DNA of 64,000 bases from Mannheimia sp. USDA-ARS-USMARC-1261 (GTDB taxonomy: Bacteria; Pseudomonadota; Gammaproteobacteria; Enterobacterales; Pasteurellaceae). The notes below the pieces were generated by a model that did no database searches, had not been told where the DNA came from, and was given only the letters and a program-made list of their open reading frames with translations. The translations under genes and the position numbers were made by a program. The DNA is taken from the NCBI RefSeq assembly GCF_000521605.1, contig NZ_CP006942.1, forward strand, positions 1,116,001 through 1,180,000, given 5' to 3'. Positions 27,184 through 37,384 of this stretch are shown here, piece after piece; position 1 is the stretch's first letter; every line of letters starts with the position of its first letter.

Positions 27184-27312
27184 TTAGGAACACGGGAATT
27201 TTAGGAACACGAAAAATAAAAACTTTGTAAGCCTTGCTATTCAAGGCTTGTGAGATTTTTAGGAACACAGAATTTTACGTATTATAACCTGTGTTCCTAA
27301 CTGTGTTCCTAA
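27184..27312. repeat. Five GTGTTCCTAA decamers (integrase arm-type site candidates, right)
   Basis: Three copies in the orientation TTAGGAACAC at 27184-27193, 27201-27210 and 27259-27268, and two as GTGTTCCTAA at 27291-27300 and 27303-27312. The last two and their context (27291-27315) are identical to 12249-12273 at the other end. They occupy the place where lambda/P4-type integrases bind with their N-terminal domain. Confidence 0.7.
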
Positions 27313-27376
27313 AATCTGCGGTTAAACGCGAAAAAATACAGTAGGAAATGATCAGTAAAAAGGGCTTAAAAACACG

Positions 27377-27401
27377 AAATCCCTTGATAATCAAGGGATT
27401 T
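27377..27401. terminator. Perfect hairpin between island end and tRNA-Val
   Basis: AAATCCCTTGA, loop TAA, TCAAGGGATTT: an 11-base perfect stem 34 bases beyond the tRNA 3' end. On the minus strand it lies where tRNA-Val transcription should end, but the T-run is short (ATTTCG). It is on the island side of the attachment core, so it would have been brought in by the element. Confidence 0.5.
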
Positions 27402-27434
27402 GCGAAAGGTTGCGTTAAGTTACGCTAGGAATAA

Positions 27435-27511
27435 TGGTGCGACTAGCTGGACTCGAACCAGTGACCCCCACCATGTCAAGGTGGTGCTCTAACCAACTGA
27501 GCTATAGTCGC
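27435..27511 (-). tRNA. tRNA-Val (anticodon GAC)
   Basis: 77 bases including an encoded CCA. The acceptor stem is GCGACTA/TAGTCGC with discriminator A; the D arm is GCTCAGTTGGTTAGAGC; the anticodon arm CCACC-TTGACAT-GGTGG gives anticodon GAC; the T arm contains GGTTCGAGTCC. The body closely resembles E. coli tRNA-Val(GAC). It is intact despite the insertion, because the element supplies the 3' end. Confidence 0.97.
27442..27453. repeat. Right attachment core (attR candidate) inside tRNA-Val
   Basis: ACTAGCTGGACT, identical to 12179-12190. It covers the 3' half of the T stem and the first part of the 3' acceptor strand of tRNA-Val(GAC), the usual crossover place for P4-type integrases. Confidence 0.65.
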
Positions 27512-27574
27512 ATTGATGGGATGCATTCTATTGGAAAAAATAGTGCTATGCAATATGCTTTTTCTTGAGTGCTT

Positions 27575-28387
27575 TTATTTTAAACGCTTTTGTGTGAAAA
27601 TTTGTTTATCTTCCCAGCGGAGCATTGTTAAATGGCTTCCCCACGCACAGCCGGTATCTAAAGCGTGAATGTTTGGATAAAAGCATTTCCCCATTAAACT
27701 TGCCCAATGCCCAAAAATAATTTCTTGCTTTTTATAGAGTGGATTATCTAATTCAAACCAAGCTACAAGTTCTTTAGGAGCTTCTTCAACTGGTAATTTA
27801 CATTCAAAATCTAACCGCTTGTCAGTGTAGCAAAAACGCATACGAGTAAATACATTGATGATATAACGCCAGCGTTCAATGCCTTGTAATTCATCAGACC
27901 AACGTTGAGGATTATTTTCATACATTTGAGTGATATAATTAGCATATTGTGAACTTTGCAGCAAAGTTTCGGCTTCTTTAGCACAATTTAATGTGGTTGC
28001 TAAATCCCATTCCGGGCTAATACCAGCGTGAACGAGCAGAAATTTATGGGTTGGATGATAGATTGCAAGCGGTTGATTTCTCAGCCAATTTTGCAATTCA
28101 AGGCGATCTTCTGCTTGAAAAATAGGCTCGACTTTATCGTTCGGCTTTACTCGTTTTATACCGAGTAACGTAGCAAGTAAATGTAAATCGTGATTGCCTA
28201 AAACAGTTTTAGCATTGTTGGCAGGATCTTTTACAAAACGAAGGCAAGCGAGAGAATCTTCGCCACGGGCAACTAAATCGCCCGTTAAAAAAAGTTTGTC
28301 TTGCTTAGGGTCATAATTCACTTTTTCTAATAAAAGTTGGAATTCGTTAAAGCAGCCGTGTAAGTCGCCAACGATATAGGTTGCCAT
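27575..28387 (-). CDS. apaH: Bis(5'-nucleosyl)-tetraphosphatase, symmetrical (ApaH)
   Basis: Splits Ap4A into two ADP and helps control stress dinucleotides and RNA caps. The metallophosphoesterase motifs are [10 protein letters not shown] near the N-terminus, [13 protein letters not shown] and [11 protein letters not shown], and later LLVHAGISP and FGHWASLMG. The start at 28387 ([11 protein letters not shown]) is preferred over one five codons upstream because the fold begins there. The length is 270 residues, normal. It stands alone behind rnb. Confidence 0.96.
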   Translation of the reverse strand: MATYIVGDLHGCFNEFQLLLEKVNYDPKQDKLFLTGDLVARGEDSLACLRFVKDPANNAKTVLGNHDLHLLATLLGIKRVKPNDKVEPIFQAEDRLELQNWLRNQPLAIYHPTHKFLLVHAGISPEWDLATTLNCAKEAETLLQSSQYANYITQMYENNPQRWSDELQGIERWRYIINVFTRMRFCYTDKRLDFECKLPVEEAPKELVAWFELDNPLYKKQEIIFGHWASLMGKCFYPNIHALDTGCAWGSHLTMLRWEDKQIFTQKRLK

Positions 28388-28440
28388 TAGTGATTTCCCC
28401 AAAATAGGGTAAGGGCTAATTGCAATTAGCCCTTACAAGT

Positions 28441-30417
28441 TTAGATGATATTCCCCACAATCGAACGTGTTTCTAAGCGAACTTCGGTGAGTTTCACTTT
28501 AACCTCTTGCCCGATTTGGTAGACTTTTTCGCCTTTGATGTAAATTGCCAGTTCTTCTTGGCGGTATTCCATTTCATCTTTATTGTCGTGTAACGTTGAG
28601 AATGGAACAAAAATTTGAGCCCCATTTTGAATGACTTTGGCACGTAAGCCACCGCGAGAAACATCTGCAATTTCGCACTCAAATTCGACCGCTTGTTCTA
28701 CCATCGGGAACAGGTAGCGGGCGTAGAGCCAATCGGCAATATCACGTTCTACCAAGCGGTTCTGGCGACGGGCTTCTTGCAAACGAGTGAGTACGCTTTC
28801 TTCCACAGTTGAAGCTTGTTTGCCTAACAACACTTGCTTGATTAAACGGTGATTTACCATATCGCCATATTTACGGATTGGTGATGTCCAAGTGGCATAG
28901 TGGCTGATACCTAAGCCAAAATGTGGAGCAACCTCAGATTTAAATTCTGCAAAAGTGAGATATCGGCGTAAGCGAAGTTCTAAGAATTTCTCCGGGAAAT
29001 CTTGAATATCACGCTGCATTTCACAATAGCCTTCTAGTGTTGCTAAACGTTCGGCTGAGTAGCGTTCCGCTAGTTCATCACGATTTTCATCTGTCGCTAA
29101 GGTTTGAAGCAAAAATGATTTTACCAATTCATAGTTTTTCGGATCAAAACCTGAGTGAGTGTTAAATACGCCTGTTTGTGCGTTCTGGCTTAAGAATTTG
29201 GCACAACTGATATTGGCGATAATCATTGATTCTTCAATCATCTGATTTGCAATGCGACGATATTCAATGTGAATATCTTTCACCGAGCCATCTTCATTTA
29301 ATTCAAAGGTATAATCGCCTTGTTCTTTGAATAAAAGGGCATTTTTTGCACGCCATTGAATGCGGGCTTGCGTAAATTGATGTAATAAGTCGATTTGTTG
29401 TTTGGTTTCTTCTGACTCTGGTTGCCACGCATTTGTTGCACCTTCAAGGTAGTCAGATACATTGTCATAAGCCAGCCTGTCTTTTGACTCAATCCAAGCA
29501 GAGGTAAAGGTTGCATCTTTAGTGAAGTTGCCTTCCAAATCCGTTTCAATAAAAGAAACTAATGCCGGGCGTTTTTCATTTGGCACAAGCGAGCAGAGAT
29601 CATCAGATAACTCACGTGGTAACATTGGAATATTAAAGCCCGGTAAATAGTTTGTGAAACAGCGTTGGCGAGCCGCTTTCTCGATGTTAGAATTTTCAGG
29701 GATATAAGCGGTTGGATCAGCAATTGCTACGACTAAACGCCAGCCTGTTTGAACATCATTTTCTTTGATTGGCTCAATGTATAATGCATCGTCCATATCT
29801 TGTGTGCTTGGGCTATCGATCGTGGTGAAGTAAAGATGAGTTAAATCTTCACGGGCTAATTCATCGTGCAATTCGTAGCTTTTTTCATTGGCAACAGGTT
29901 CACGGGGCTGCTCGTGGCGTGCAAGTGTTACCCACCAAGGGGCAAAATTATCGCCCTCTTTACAAATAAATTGAGTTACTTGGGCAAAGAAAAAACGGTC
30001 ATCACGCAAAGGGTGTGTTTTAAGTTGTGCAACAACCCAATCGCCATTTTCTAATTTTTCGGTTACTTTTTTGTGTGTATTCGCAGGGATATTTTGCTTG
30101 ATGCTTGGGTGATCGACTGCTAATTGCAATTTTCCTTCTTTATTTAAACGCACTTGAGCAATAAATCTGTCAAGCATAGGTTCAAGCAGGGAGTCAATTT
30201 CTACTTGTTCTTTATCGCCATCACGTTTTACCACCGCTTTGACTAAATCGCCGTGCATTATTTTTTTCATTTCCATCGGTGGAATGAAATAGCTTTTTTT
30301 ATCGCATTCTAAAAAACCAAATGCTTTATCAGAGGCTTTAACTGTGCCTTCTACATATTCTTTGCTTGCTTCAATTTGTTGTTTGAGTTGAGCTAAAAGA
30401 GGATTGTCTTGAAACAT
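28441..30417 (-). CDS. rnb: Exoribonuclease II (RNase II)
   Basis: Processive 3'-5' RNA exonuclease. The 658-residue product starts MFQDNPLLAQLKQQIEASKE, the usual Pasteurellaceae start, with cold-shock domains first. The catalytic RNB motif FTTIDSPSTQDMDDALYIEP provides the acidic metal ligands, and a C-terminal S1 domain (ECEIADVSRGGLRAKVIQNG) follows. Thirteen extra upstream codons are left out. It lies downstream of fabI in the same direction, an arrangement also known in Haemophilus. Confidence 0.96.
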   Translation of the reverse strand: MFQDNPLLAQLKQQIEASKEYVEGTVKASDKAFGFLECDKKSYFIPPMEMKKIMHGDLVKAVVKRDGDKEQVEIDSLLEPMLDRFIAQVRLNKEGKLQLAVDHPSIKQNIPANTHKKVTEKLENGDWVVAQLKTHPLRDDRFFFAQVTQFICKEGDNFAPWWVTLARHEQPREPVANEKSYELHDELAREDLTHLYFTTIDSPSTQDMDDALYIEPIKENDVQTGWRLVVAIADPTAYIPENSNIEKAARQRCFTNYLPGFNIPMLPRELSDDLCSLVPNEKRPALVSFIETDLEGNFTKDATFTSAWIESKDRLAYDNVSDYLEGATNAWQPESEETKQQIDLLHQFTQARIQWRAKNALLFKEQGDYTFELNEDGSVKDIHIEYRRIANQMIEESMIIANISCAKFLSQNAQTGVFNTHSGFDPKNYELVKSFLLQTLATDENRDELAERYSAERLATLEGYCEMQRDIQDFPEKFLELRLRRYLTFAEFKSEVAPHFGLGISHYATWTSPIRKYGDMVNHRLIKQVLLGKQASTVEESVLTRLQEARRQNRLVERDIADWLYARYLFPMVEQAVEFECEIADVSRGGLRAKVIQNGAQIFVPFSTLHDNKDEMEYRQEELAIYIKGEKVYQIGQEVKVKLTEVRLETRSIVGNII

Positions 30418-30508
30418 ATTTTGAATTCTTTTATAAATAAACAAGCCCTCTTTCAAGAAAATTCCGGAAAGAGGGACAAGCGGTTACATTTTTTTAATTT
30501 TTTGCAAA

Positions 30509-31300
30509 TTATTCTTCTTCGCCTAATTCGCCCATTGCCATTACACTGAAGCCTGCATCAACGTGTAATACTTCGCCTGTTACACCTGATGATAAATCTG
30601 AGCATAAGAATGCAGCTGAATTACCCACATCATCGATAGTAACGGTACGGCGTAAAGCGGCGGTTTTCTCAAATGCAGCAAGCATTTTCTTGAAGTTTTT
30701 GATACCTGATGCCGCTAATGTGCGGATCGGACCTGCTGAAATTGCATTTACACGAATGCCATCTTTACCTAAATCCGCTGCCATTACACGAGTTGCCGCT
30801 TCTAATGATGCTTTTGCCAAACACATTACGTTGTAGTTCGGAATTGCACGCTCTGCACCTAAGTAGGTTAAAGTTAATAATGCAGCGTTTTCATTTAAGA
30901 ATGGGCGTGCAGCTTGAGCCATTGCCACAAAGCTGTATGCACTGATGTCGTGAGCAATGCGGTAGCCTTCACGGGTTGCTGCGTTTACGTAATCGCCGTC
31001 TAATTGGTCGCCCGGGGCGAATGCGATTGCGTGAACGAAACCGTCAAATTTTTCCCAATGTTTGCTTAATTCAGTGAAGCATTCTGTGATGCTTTCATCG
31101 GTTGCTACATCTAATGGAAGTACGATGTCTGAACCAAATTCTTTGGCAAACTCTTCAACACGCGGTTTTAATTTATCGTTTAAGTAGGTGAAAGCTAATT
31201 CCGCACCTTGTTGCTTCATTGCATTTGCAATACCGTAAGCGATTGAACGGTTACTTGCTAAACCTGTTACTAAAATGCGTTTGCCAGTTAAGATACCCAT
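30509..31300 (-). CDS. fabI: Enoyl-[acyl-carrier-protein] reductase (NADH) FabI
   Basis: Last reduction of each fatty-acid elongation cycle; the target of triclosan-type inhibitors. The 263-residue short-chain dehydrogenase has [13 protein letters not shown] at the nucleotide site, [10 protein letters not shown], the FabI-type catalytic Tyr...Lys ([22 protein letters not shown]), and [14 protein letters not shown]. The start at 31300 has GAGGAAT eight bases upstream; 24 upstream codons are rejected. The length matches E. coli FabI (262). Confidence 0.98.
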   Translation of the reverse strand: MGILTGKRILVTGLASNRSIAYGIANAMKQQGAELAFTYLNDKLKPRVEEFAKEFGSDIVLPLDVATDESITECFTELSKHWEKFDGFVHAIAFAPGDQLDGDYVNAATREGYRIAHDISAYSFVAMAQAARPFLNENAALLTLTYLGAERAIPNYNVMCLAKASLEAATRVMAADLGKDGIRVNAISAGPIRTLAASGIKNFKKMLAAFEKTAALRRTVTIDDVGNSAAFLCSDLSSGVTGEVLHVDAGFSVMAMGELGEEE

Positions 31301-31398
31301 AAAAATTCCTCTATTTGTATTAATCGGGGTCAAAATTGTGTCGATTATAGCGGATATAGTGAATGTGGGCAAATGGAGTTAATGGCTCATCGGATCAG

Positions 31399-31434
31399 AA
31401 ATCCCTTCTTGACTGATTATCTAAGAAGGGATTT
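31399..31434. terminator. Hairpin after fnr
   Basis: AAATCCCTTCTT pairs with AAGAAGGGATTT over a 12-base loop, ten bases after the fnr stop. The T-run on the minus strand is short (TTTCTG), so its strength is uncertain. It separates fnr from fabI, which has its own ribosome site and presumably its own promoter. Confidence 0.55.
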
Positions 31435-31443
31435 TGAGAGAAA

Positions 31444-32217
31444 TTATGCAGTAGTTTGAGCAATAATATTTTGCTGTGGCTTAATTGCTCCGGCTAGTTC
31501 GGCTAACTCTTCCATACGATTAATATGAATATATTTGCCTTGTACGGAAATCATACCGCTTTTCTGGAAACGTCCAAGCAAACGGCTAATGGTTTCAATA
31601 GTAAGTCCTAAATAGTTGCCGATATCGCCACGCGTCATCGTTAGGCGGAACTCTTTTGCTGAAAAACCACGAGCGGAATAACGTTGGGAAAGGTTATATA
31701 AGAAAGCAGCTAATTTTTCTTCTGCATTCATTTTAGAGAGTAACAAAATCATTTCTTGATCGCTTTTAATTTCATTACTCATTAAACGCATAATTTGGTG
31801 GCGGATTTTAGGCATTTTGCCTGCAAGATCATCTAAGATATCAAACGGGATTTCACAAATCATCGAGGTTTCTAATGCTTGTGCATAACCTTCGTGTTGC
31901 ATATTAGTAATAGCATCAAAACCGATTAAATCGCCGGGTAGATGAAAACCTGTAATCTGCTCTTCACCGCTTTCGCTCAATGTATAGGCTTTTAATGTAC
32001 CGGAACGAATGGCATAAAGTGAACGAAGCTCATCGCCGGATTTAAAAATCACTTGTGATTTTTGAACCGGTTTTTTCCGCTCAATAATATTATCGAGTTG
32101 TGTTAGCTCATTTTCATTGAGTGTAAAAGGCAAGCAGAGCTGGCTAATGCTACAATTCTGACAATGAATTGTGCAAGCGTGGCGACCACTAATTTTCGAT
32201 TCTGATACAATTTTCAT
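31444..32217 (-). CDS. fnr: Fumarate/nitrate reduction regulator FNR
   Basis: Oxygen-sensing CRP-family regulator. The 257-residue product carries the Fe-S cysteines in [14 protein letters not shown] (residues 15-28) plus the later Cys in SMICEIPF. A cyclic-nucleotide-like beta-roll follows ([19 protein letters not shown]), and the FNR recognition helix lies in [20 protein letters not shown]. The start at 32217 is the first ATG; a TTG three codons upstream is possible. It is divergent from uspA, and an FNR-like box lies about 40 bases upstream, which suggests self-regulation as in E. coli. Confidence 0.97.
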   Translation of the reverse strand: MKIVSESKISGRHACTIHCQNCSISQLCLPFTLNENELTQLDNIIERKKPVQKSQVIFKSGDELRSLYAIRSGTLKAYTLSESGEEQITGFHLPGDLIGFDAITNMQHEGYAQALETSMICEIPFDILDDLAGKMPKIRHQIMRLMSNEIKSDQEMILLLSKMNAEEKLAAFLYNLSQRYSARGFSAKEFRLTMTRGDIGNYLGLTIETISRLLGRFQKSGMISVQGKYIHINRMEELAELAGAIKPQQNIIAQTTA

Positions 32218-32256
32218 TCTATTCAACCCTAGAAGCTTAGAAAAACATTTCTAAAT

Positions 32257-32270
32257 TTGATTTAGAACAA
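32257..32270. promoter_or_regulatory. FNR-box-like site upstream of fnr
   Basis: TTGAT TTAG AACAA matches the palindrome TTGAT-N4-ATCAA at nine of ten conserved positions. It lies 40-53 bases before the fnr ATG in the fnr-uspA intergenic region, so it could serve autoregulation of fnr. It is about 185 bases from the uspA start, less likely to act there. Confidence 0.55.
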
Positions 32271-32454
32271 AGTTTACCATTAAATTTTAATGAAGCAAAG
32301 TAGAGGCGAAAAAATTAATACTTCAAAAGGAGTAGGAATGAGTAGAAAAAATAGCGACAAATTTCTATTTTTGCGATCTACTTCAAGTTTTTATGTTTCA
32401 GAGTGTGTTAGTATGCCCTAAACCATTAAGATAAGTCTAAATAAGGAGATTATT

Positions 32455-32880
32455 ATGTATAAACATATTTTAGTGGCAGTTGATCTTTCAGAAGAAAGTT
32501 TGGTGCTAGTGCGTAAAGGTGCAGGATTAGCGGCAAAATGTGGAGCTAAACTTTCACTTATTCACGTTGATGTCAATTTCTCTGACTTATATACAGGATT
32601 AATTGATATTAATATGTCTTCGGTGCAAGATAGTGCGGCTGCAGAAACCAATACAGCTTTGGCAGAATTAGCAGCGAAGGTAGATTATCCGGTTTCTGAT
32701 TGTTTAAATGGTACAGGTGATTTCAGTCAAGTACTGGAAGAAGCAGTGGATAAACATAATGTTGATTTATTGATTACAGGGCATCATCAAGACTTCTGGA
32801 GCAAATTTATGTCTTCAACCCGTCAAGTAATGAATAATATTACAATTGATATGCTCGTTGTGCCATTATCAGAAGAGTAG
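32455..32880 (+). CDS. uspA: Universal stress protein A
   Basis: Small cytoplasmic protein induced on growth arrest. The 141-residue product has the UspA start MYKHILVAVDLSEESLVLV and the central VDLLITGHHQDFWSKFMSST-type loop with the conserved C-terminal MLVVPL. The ribosome site AAGGAG is five bases before the ATG. The length is normal. An inverted pair of uptake signals follows as terminator. Confidence 0.95.
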   Translation: MYKHILVAVDLSEESLVLVRKGAGLAAKCGAKLSLIHVDVNFSDLYTGLIDINMSSVQDSAAAETNTALAELAAKVDYPVSDCLNGTGDFSQVLEEAVDKHNVDLLITGHHQDFWSKFMSSTRQVMNNITIDMLVVPLSEE

Positions 32881-32902
32881 TTGTAAATTTTTAAAGAAAA
32901 TG

Positions 32903-32946
32903 AACCGCTTGAGGCGAAAACTGCTCTACAAGCGGTTATTTTTTAG
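32903..32946 (+). terminator. Uptake-signal-pair terminator after uspA
   Basis: AACCGCTTG (32903-32911) pairs with CAAGCGGTT (32929-32937), followed by ATTTTTTAG. Both arms are uptake-signal cores. It lies 22 bases after the uspA stop. Confidence 0.75.
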
Positions 32947-33073
32947 CAAAAATTTGCAAAATATTTTTACTATCTAACAAATAAGCCGAACTAAACTAAC
33001 AAAATGGCATAAAAAATGTGTAAAATAGAAGGTAGATCAAAGTTTAACTTCTATTTTCAAAAGAGTATTTTTA

Positions 33074-35698
33074 ATGAAAACAACTTCAGAAATCAGACAA
33101 TCGTTTTTAGAGTTTTTCCAAACAAAAGGGCATACCATTGTTCCAAGCAGTTCACTTGTGCCTGAAAATGACCCGACATTACTATTTACAAATGCGGGTA
33201 TGAACCAATTCAAAGATGTTTTTCTCGGTTTAGAAAAACGCCCTTACACGCGTGCAACCACCGCTCAACGTTGTGTGCGTGCCGGTGGTAAACATAATGA
33301 CCTAGAAAATGTAGGTTACACCGCTCGCCACCATACTTTCTTTGAAATGATGGGAAATTTCAGCTTTGGCGATTATTTCAAACAAGATGCGATTAAATTT
33401 GGTTGGGAATATTTAACATCGCCACAATGGCTAGGTTTACCAAAAGAAAAATTATACGTTACTGTTTATGAAACCGATGATGAAGCCTATGAGATTTGGA
33501 ATAAAGAAGTAGGTGTTCCAACAGATCATATTATTCGTATTGGTGATAATAAAGGTGCTCCTTATGCGTCAGACAACTTCTGGGCGATGGGTGATACCGG
33601 TCCGTGCGGTCCTTGTACGGAAATTTTCTACGATCACGGACCAGATCATTGGGGCGGCTTACCGGGTTCACCTGAAGAAGACGGCGACCGTTATATCGAG
33701 GTTTGGAATATCGTATTTATGCAATTCAACCGCTTAGCAGACGGTACAATGGAAAAACTACCAAAACCGTCTGTGGATACCGGTATGGGCTTAGAACGTA
33801 TGACGGCTGTGATGCAACACGTCAATTCTAACTACGAAACGGATATTTTCCAAACGCTTATTAAAGAAACTGCAAATCTGTTAGATGTACAAGATTTAGA
33901 TAATAAATCATTGCGTGTTATTGCTGATCATATCCGTGCTTGTTCATACTTAGTTGCTGATGGTGTTGTGCCATCTAATGAAGGTCGCGGTTATGTGTTG
34001 CGTCGCATTATTCGTCGTGCAGTTCGACACGGGAACTTACTCGGTGCGAAATCAGCATTTTTCTATCAATTAGTGCCGACATTGGCAAAAGTGATGGGAG
34101 CAGCCGGCGAAGTTGTTGCACAAAAGCAAGCTCATATTCAAAAAACATTAAAAGCAGAAGAAGAGCAGTTTGCTCGTACATTGGAGCGTGGCTTAAATTT
34201 ATTAGAAGAAGCCTTAGCGAAAGTGGAAAACAACACACTTTCCGGCGATGTGGCATTTAAACTTTACGATACTTATGGTTTCCCGCTTGATTTAACTGCT
34301 GATGTTTGTCGTGAGAGAAACATCGTGATTGATGAGAAAGGCTTTGAGGCAGAAATGACCGCACAGCGTGAGCGAGCGAAAGCCAGCAGCAATTTCGGTG
34401 TAGATTACAATAATGTGATTAAAGTAGAAGGACAAACCAAGTTTTTAGGTTATGAGCAAACTGCTTATAACGCAAAAGTAGTGGGTTTATTCTGCAATGG
34501 TGTTGCGGTTGAAAAAATCGAATCAGGTGATAATGCGGTTGTGATTTTAGACCAAACGCCATTTTATGCTGAATCAGGTGGTCAAGTAGGCGATACAGGT
34601 GAAATTAGTTCGCCATTAGGTTTATTCCAAGTGAATGATACCCAAAAATACGGTCAAGTTTGGGGGCATATTGGGCAACTTAACGGCGGAGTATTAGCAG
34701 TTGGTGATGTGGTTTCTGCATTGGTAAATGTAGAACGTCGTCAGGCAATCACATCAAACCACAGTGCAACACATTTACTGCACGCAGCACTTCGTCAAGT
34801 ATTAGGCGACCACGTTGCACAAAAAGGCTCTTTAGTGTCTGAAGATAGCTTGCGTTTTGATTTCTCTCAACCAGAAGCAATTGCAAAAGCTGATTTAGAA
34901 GAAATTGAGCGTATTGTTAATGCGAAGATCCGTGAAAATATCCAAGTTCAAATTGAAACAATGGGTATTGAACAAGCAAAAGAAAAAGGGGCAATGGCAC
35001 TATTTGGCGAGAAATACGGTGATGTAGTTCGCGTGGTTGAAATGGGACCATTCTCAATTGAGTTGTGTGGTGGTATTCACGTCAGACAAACTGGTGATAT
35101 CGGCTTATTTAAATTTGTATCTGAAGGGGCAGTCGCAGCCGGTATTCGTCGTGTAGAAGCAGTAACAGGTGAAAAAGCGATTGCATTATTACATAGCCAA
35201 CAACAAGTGCTAAATCAAATTGCGGAACTTCTGAAAGCAGATCAAGCTTCAATTGTGGAGAAAATTCAGCAATTACAAGATAAAGCGAAAAAAGCAGAGA
35301 AAGAGCTACAAAGCCTGAAAGAAAAGCAAGCTGCACAAGCGGGTGGAGAGTTAGCAAAATCGGCAAAACAGATTAATGGTGTGAATATCATCATTGAAAA
35401 ACTGGATAATGTGGATAGTAAAGCACTCCGCACAATGGTGGATGATCTGAAAAATCAACTTGGTTCCGGAATAATTGCCTTTGCTACTGAAACTGAAGGT
35501 AAGGTAAGCCTTATTGTAGGTGTAACTAAAGATTTAACAGCAAAAGTAAATGCAGGTGAATTAGTTGGTGTAATGGCAGCCGCAGTTGGTGGAAAAGGTG
35601 GCGGTCGTCCGGATATGGCAATGGCTGGTGGTTCTGAACCACAAAATATTCCACAAGCATTGAGTCTTGCTCAAGAATGGATTGTTCAAAGAATTTAA
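33074..35698 (+). CDS. alaS: Alanyl-tRNA synthetase
   Basis: Charges tRNA-Ala. The 874-residue product has the class II core ([20 protein letters not shown] at the start, [17 protein letters not shown] motif 3). The editing domain has the zinc motif [13 protein letters not shown] and [12 protein letters not shown] coiled-coil region near residue 740 and the C-terminal [15 protein letters not shown] complete it. The length is that of the E. coli enzyme. It is followed by a terminator and csrA, the same neighbour order as in enterics. Confidence 0.98.
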   Translation: MKTTSEIRQSFLEFFQTKGHTIVPSSSLVPENDPTLLFTNAGMNQFKDVFLGLEKRPYTRATTAQRCVRAGGKHNDLENVGYTARHHTFFEMMGNFSFGDYFKQDAIKFGWEYLTSPQWLGLPKEKLYVTVYETDDEAYEIWNKEVGVPTDHIIRIGDNKGAPYASDNFWAMGDTGPCGPCTEIFYDHGPDHWGGLPGSPEEDGDRYIEVWNIVFMQFNRLADGTMEKLPKPSVDTGMGLERMTAVMQHVNSNYETDIFQTLIKETANLLDVQDLDNKSLRVIADHIRACSYLVADGVVPSNEGRGYVLRRIIRRAVRHGNLLGAKSAFFYQLVPTLAKVMGAAGEVVAQKQAHIQKTLKAEEEQFARTLERGLNLLEEALAKVENNTLSGDVAFKLYDTYGFPLDLTADVCRERNIVIDEKGFEAEMTAQRERAKASSNFGVDYNNVIKVEGQTKFLGYEQTAYNAKVVGLFCNGVAVEKIESGDNAVVILDQTPFYAESGGQVGDTGEISSPLGLFQVNDTQKYGQVWGHIGQLNGGVLAVGDVVSALVNVERRQAITSNHSATHLLHAALRQVLGDHVAQKGSLVSEDSLRFDFSQPEAIAKADLEEIERIVNAKIRENIQVQIETMGIEQAKEKGAMALFGEKYGDVVRVVEMGPFSIELCGGIHVRQTGDIGLFKFVSEGAVAAGIRRVEAVTGEKAIALLHSQQQVLNQIAELLKADQASIVEKIQQLQDKAKKAEKELQSLKEKQAAQAGGELAKSAKQINGVNIIIEKLDNVDSKALRTMVDDLKNQLGSGIIAFATETEGKVSLIVGVTKDLTAKVNAGELVGVMAAAVGGKGGGRPDMAMAGGSEPQNIPQALSLAQEWIVQRI

Positions 35699-35710
35699 TA
35701 AAATAATAAC

Positions 35711-35731
35711 AAGGCGGGATAAACTCGCCTT
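35711..35731 (+). terminator. Hairpin between alaS and csrA
   Basis: AAGGCG pairs with CGCCTT over nine bases, followed by CAAAAATTT rather than a clean T-run. Weak; some alaS transcripts may read into csrA. Confidence 0.45.
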
Positions 35732-35780
35732 CAAAAATTTACTCTATAAAAAAGAGTTTTTAACCCAGTAGGAGACAATT

Positions 35781-35963
35781 ATGCTTATTCTAACTCGTAA
35801 GATTGGGGAGGTTTTACTCGTAGGAGACAATGTTGAGATCACGGTACTCAACATTCGAGGAAACCAAGTGAAATTAGGTGTGAATGCACCAAAAGAAATC
35901 TCAGTTCACCGTCAAGAGATCTATGAAAGGATTAAAGCCTCAGCAGAAGAGGATAAATTCTGA
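35781..35963 (+). CDS. csrA: Carbon storage regulator CsrA
   Basis: RNA-binding dimer that represses or stabilises mRNAs at GGA motifs. The 60-residue protein begins [20 protein letters not shown] and contains [20 protein letters not shown], the conserved core including the RNA-contacting Arg. AGGAGA stands six bases before the ATG. That sequence resembles a CsrA target, so self-control is possible. Confidence 0.98.
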   Translation: MLILTRKIGEVLLVGDNVEITVLNIRGNQVKLGVNAPKEISVHRQEIYERIKASAEEDKF

Positions 35964-35992
35964 TTATTTATTAACCTCACAAGGAACATACT

Positions 35993-37351
35993 ATGGGAAA
36001 ACTCACTTGTTTTAAAGCGTATGATATTCGCGGTCAATTAGGCACTGAATTGAATACGGATATTGCATATCGTATCGGACGTGCTTTTGGGCAATATCTA
36101 AAGCCAAAATCAATCGTAGTAGGTGGAGATGTTCGTTTAACCAGCAACGAACTAAAAAGTGCAGTTACAAACGGACTATTGGATTCAGGCGTTGATGTTA
36201 TCGACTTAGGTTTAACCGGTACAGAAGAGGTTTATTTTGCTACCTCTTTCTTGAAAACCGATGGTGGTATTCAAGTAACGGCAAGTCATAATCCGATGGA
36301 TTATAACGGTATGAAATTAGTACGTGAAGGTTCTCGCCCGATTAGTGCCGATACAGGCTTAGCCGATATTCAACGTTGGGCAGAGGAGAATAATTTCCCA
36401 GCTGTTGAAAAACGTGGTAAATACACACAAAAATCAGTACAAGGTGAGTATGTTGAGCATTTACTTTCTTACATTGATTTAAGCAAGCTGACACCTAAAA
36501 AATTAGTCATTAATTCAGGTAATGGAGCTGCAGGGCAAATCATTGATGCGATTGAAGCACAATTTAAAGCTCAACAAGTGCCGGTTGAATTTATTAAAGT
36601 TCATAATAATCCGGATGGCAATTTCCCAAATGGTATTCCTAACCCAATTCTGCACGAAAACCGTGAAGATTCTATTAAAGCTGTTTTAGAAAACAACGCC
36701 GATATTGGTATTGCCTTTGACGGTGATTTTGACCGGTGTTTCTTCTTTGATGAAAAGGGCGGCTTTATTGAAGGTTATTATGTGGTAGGTTTACTATCGC
36801 AAGCCTTCTTAGTTAAAAATAAAGGGGCGAAGATTATCTACGATCCTCGCTTGATTTGGAATACAGAAGAACTGATTCGTGAAGCAGGCGGTGAGCCGGT
36901 AATGTCTAAATCGGGGCATTCATTCATTAAAGAGAAAATGCGTGCAGTAGATGCGATTTATGGTGGTGAAATGTCAGCACATCACTACTTCCGTGATTTC
37001 TTCTATTGTGATAGTGGTATGATCCCTTGGCTACTAACGCTAGAGTTATTATGTACTACCGGCAAATCACTCAGTGAGTTAGTTGGCGAGCGTTTAGATA
37101 AATTCCCATCGCCAGGCGAAATTAACAGTAAATTAACTGATGCACAAGCCTCAATTGCTCGCGTAAAAGAAGCCTACAAAGACGGAAAGCTAGAAACTTT
37201 AGACGGCATTAGCGTTGAATTTGACAACTGGCGTTTTAACTTACGTAGTTCTAATACTGAACCAGTGGTTCGCTTAAATTTAGAGACGCGTGGTGATAAA
37301 GCCTTAATGCAACAAAAAACCGATGAAATTTTAGCCTTATTACGCCAATAA
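35993..37351 (+). CDS. manB: Phosphomannomutase / phosphoglucomutase
   Basis: Interconverts mannose-6-P and mannose-1-P (probably also the glucose forms) for polysaccharide sugar nucleotides. The 452-residue alpha-D-phosphohexomutase has the phosphoserine loop [11 protein letters not shown], the metal loop DGDFDRC, the sugar loop [12 protein letters not shown] and the phosphate loop RSSNTEP. The length matches ManB/CpsG (456) rather than Pgm (546). The neighbouring galU suggests shared use in surface sugar synthesis. The exact substrate is not decided by sequence. Confidence 0.9.
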   Translation: MGKLTCFKAYDIRGQLGTELNTDIAYRIGRAFGQYLKPKSIVVGGDVRLTSNELKSAVTNGLLDSGVDVIDLGLTGTEEVYFATSFLKTDGGIQVTASHNPMDYNGMKLVREGSRPISADTGLADIQRWAEENNFPAVEKRGKYTQKSVQGEYVEHLLSYIDLSKLTPKKLVINSGNGAAGQIIDAIEAQFKAQQVPVEFIKVHNNPDGNFPNGIPNPILHENREDSIKAVLENNADIGIAFDGDFDRCFFFDEKGGFIEGYYVVGLLSQAFLVKNKGAKIIYDPRLIWNTEELIREAGGEPVMSKSGHSFIKEKMRAVDAIYGGEMSAHHYFRDFFYCDSGMIPWLLTLELLCTTGKSLSELVGERLDKFPSPGEINSKLTDAQASIARVKEAYKDGKLETLDGISVEFDNWRFNLRSSNTEPVVRLNLETRGDKALMQQKTDEILALLRQ

Positions 37352-37384
37352 TGCTTAAAATTTTGTAAAAAAATGAAAAAATAT

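Larger units (their letters stand above)
12179..27453. mobile_element. 15.3-kb integrated satellite resembling a capsid-forming PICI, in tRNA-Val(GAC)
   Basis: Bounded by two direct copies of the 12-mer ACTAGCTGGACT, of which the right copy is the 3' part of tRNA-Val(GAC). Gene content read in the direction of transcription: integrase; gpU-like tail terminator; major capsid; prohead protease; portal (frameshifted); head-tail adaptor; head-tail connector; HNH endonuclease; TerS; TerL; an unknown; gp10-like neck protein; three small or unknown accessory genes; AlpA; six small genes; D5-type primase/helicase. No tail, lysis or classical repressor genes are present. The genes look more GC-rich than the host genes and use CGC/GCC codons more freely. 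The size, gene set and single orientation match the known class of capsid-forming phage-inducible chromosomal islands, though the match is by architecture and not by alignment. Confidence 0.85.

Noticed and set aside
12179-27453. Complete prophage
   Set aside because: No tail, lysis, repressor or antirepressor genes; size and gene set are those of a satellite.
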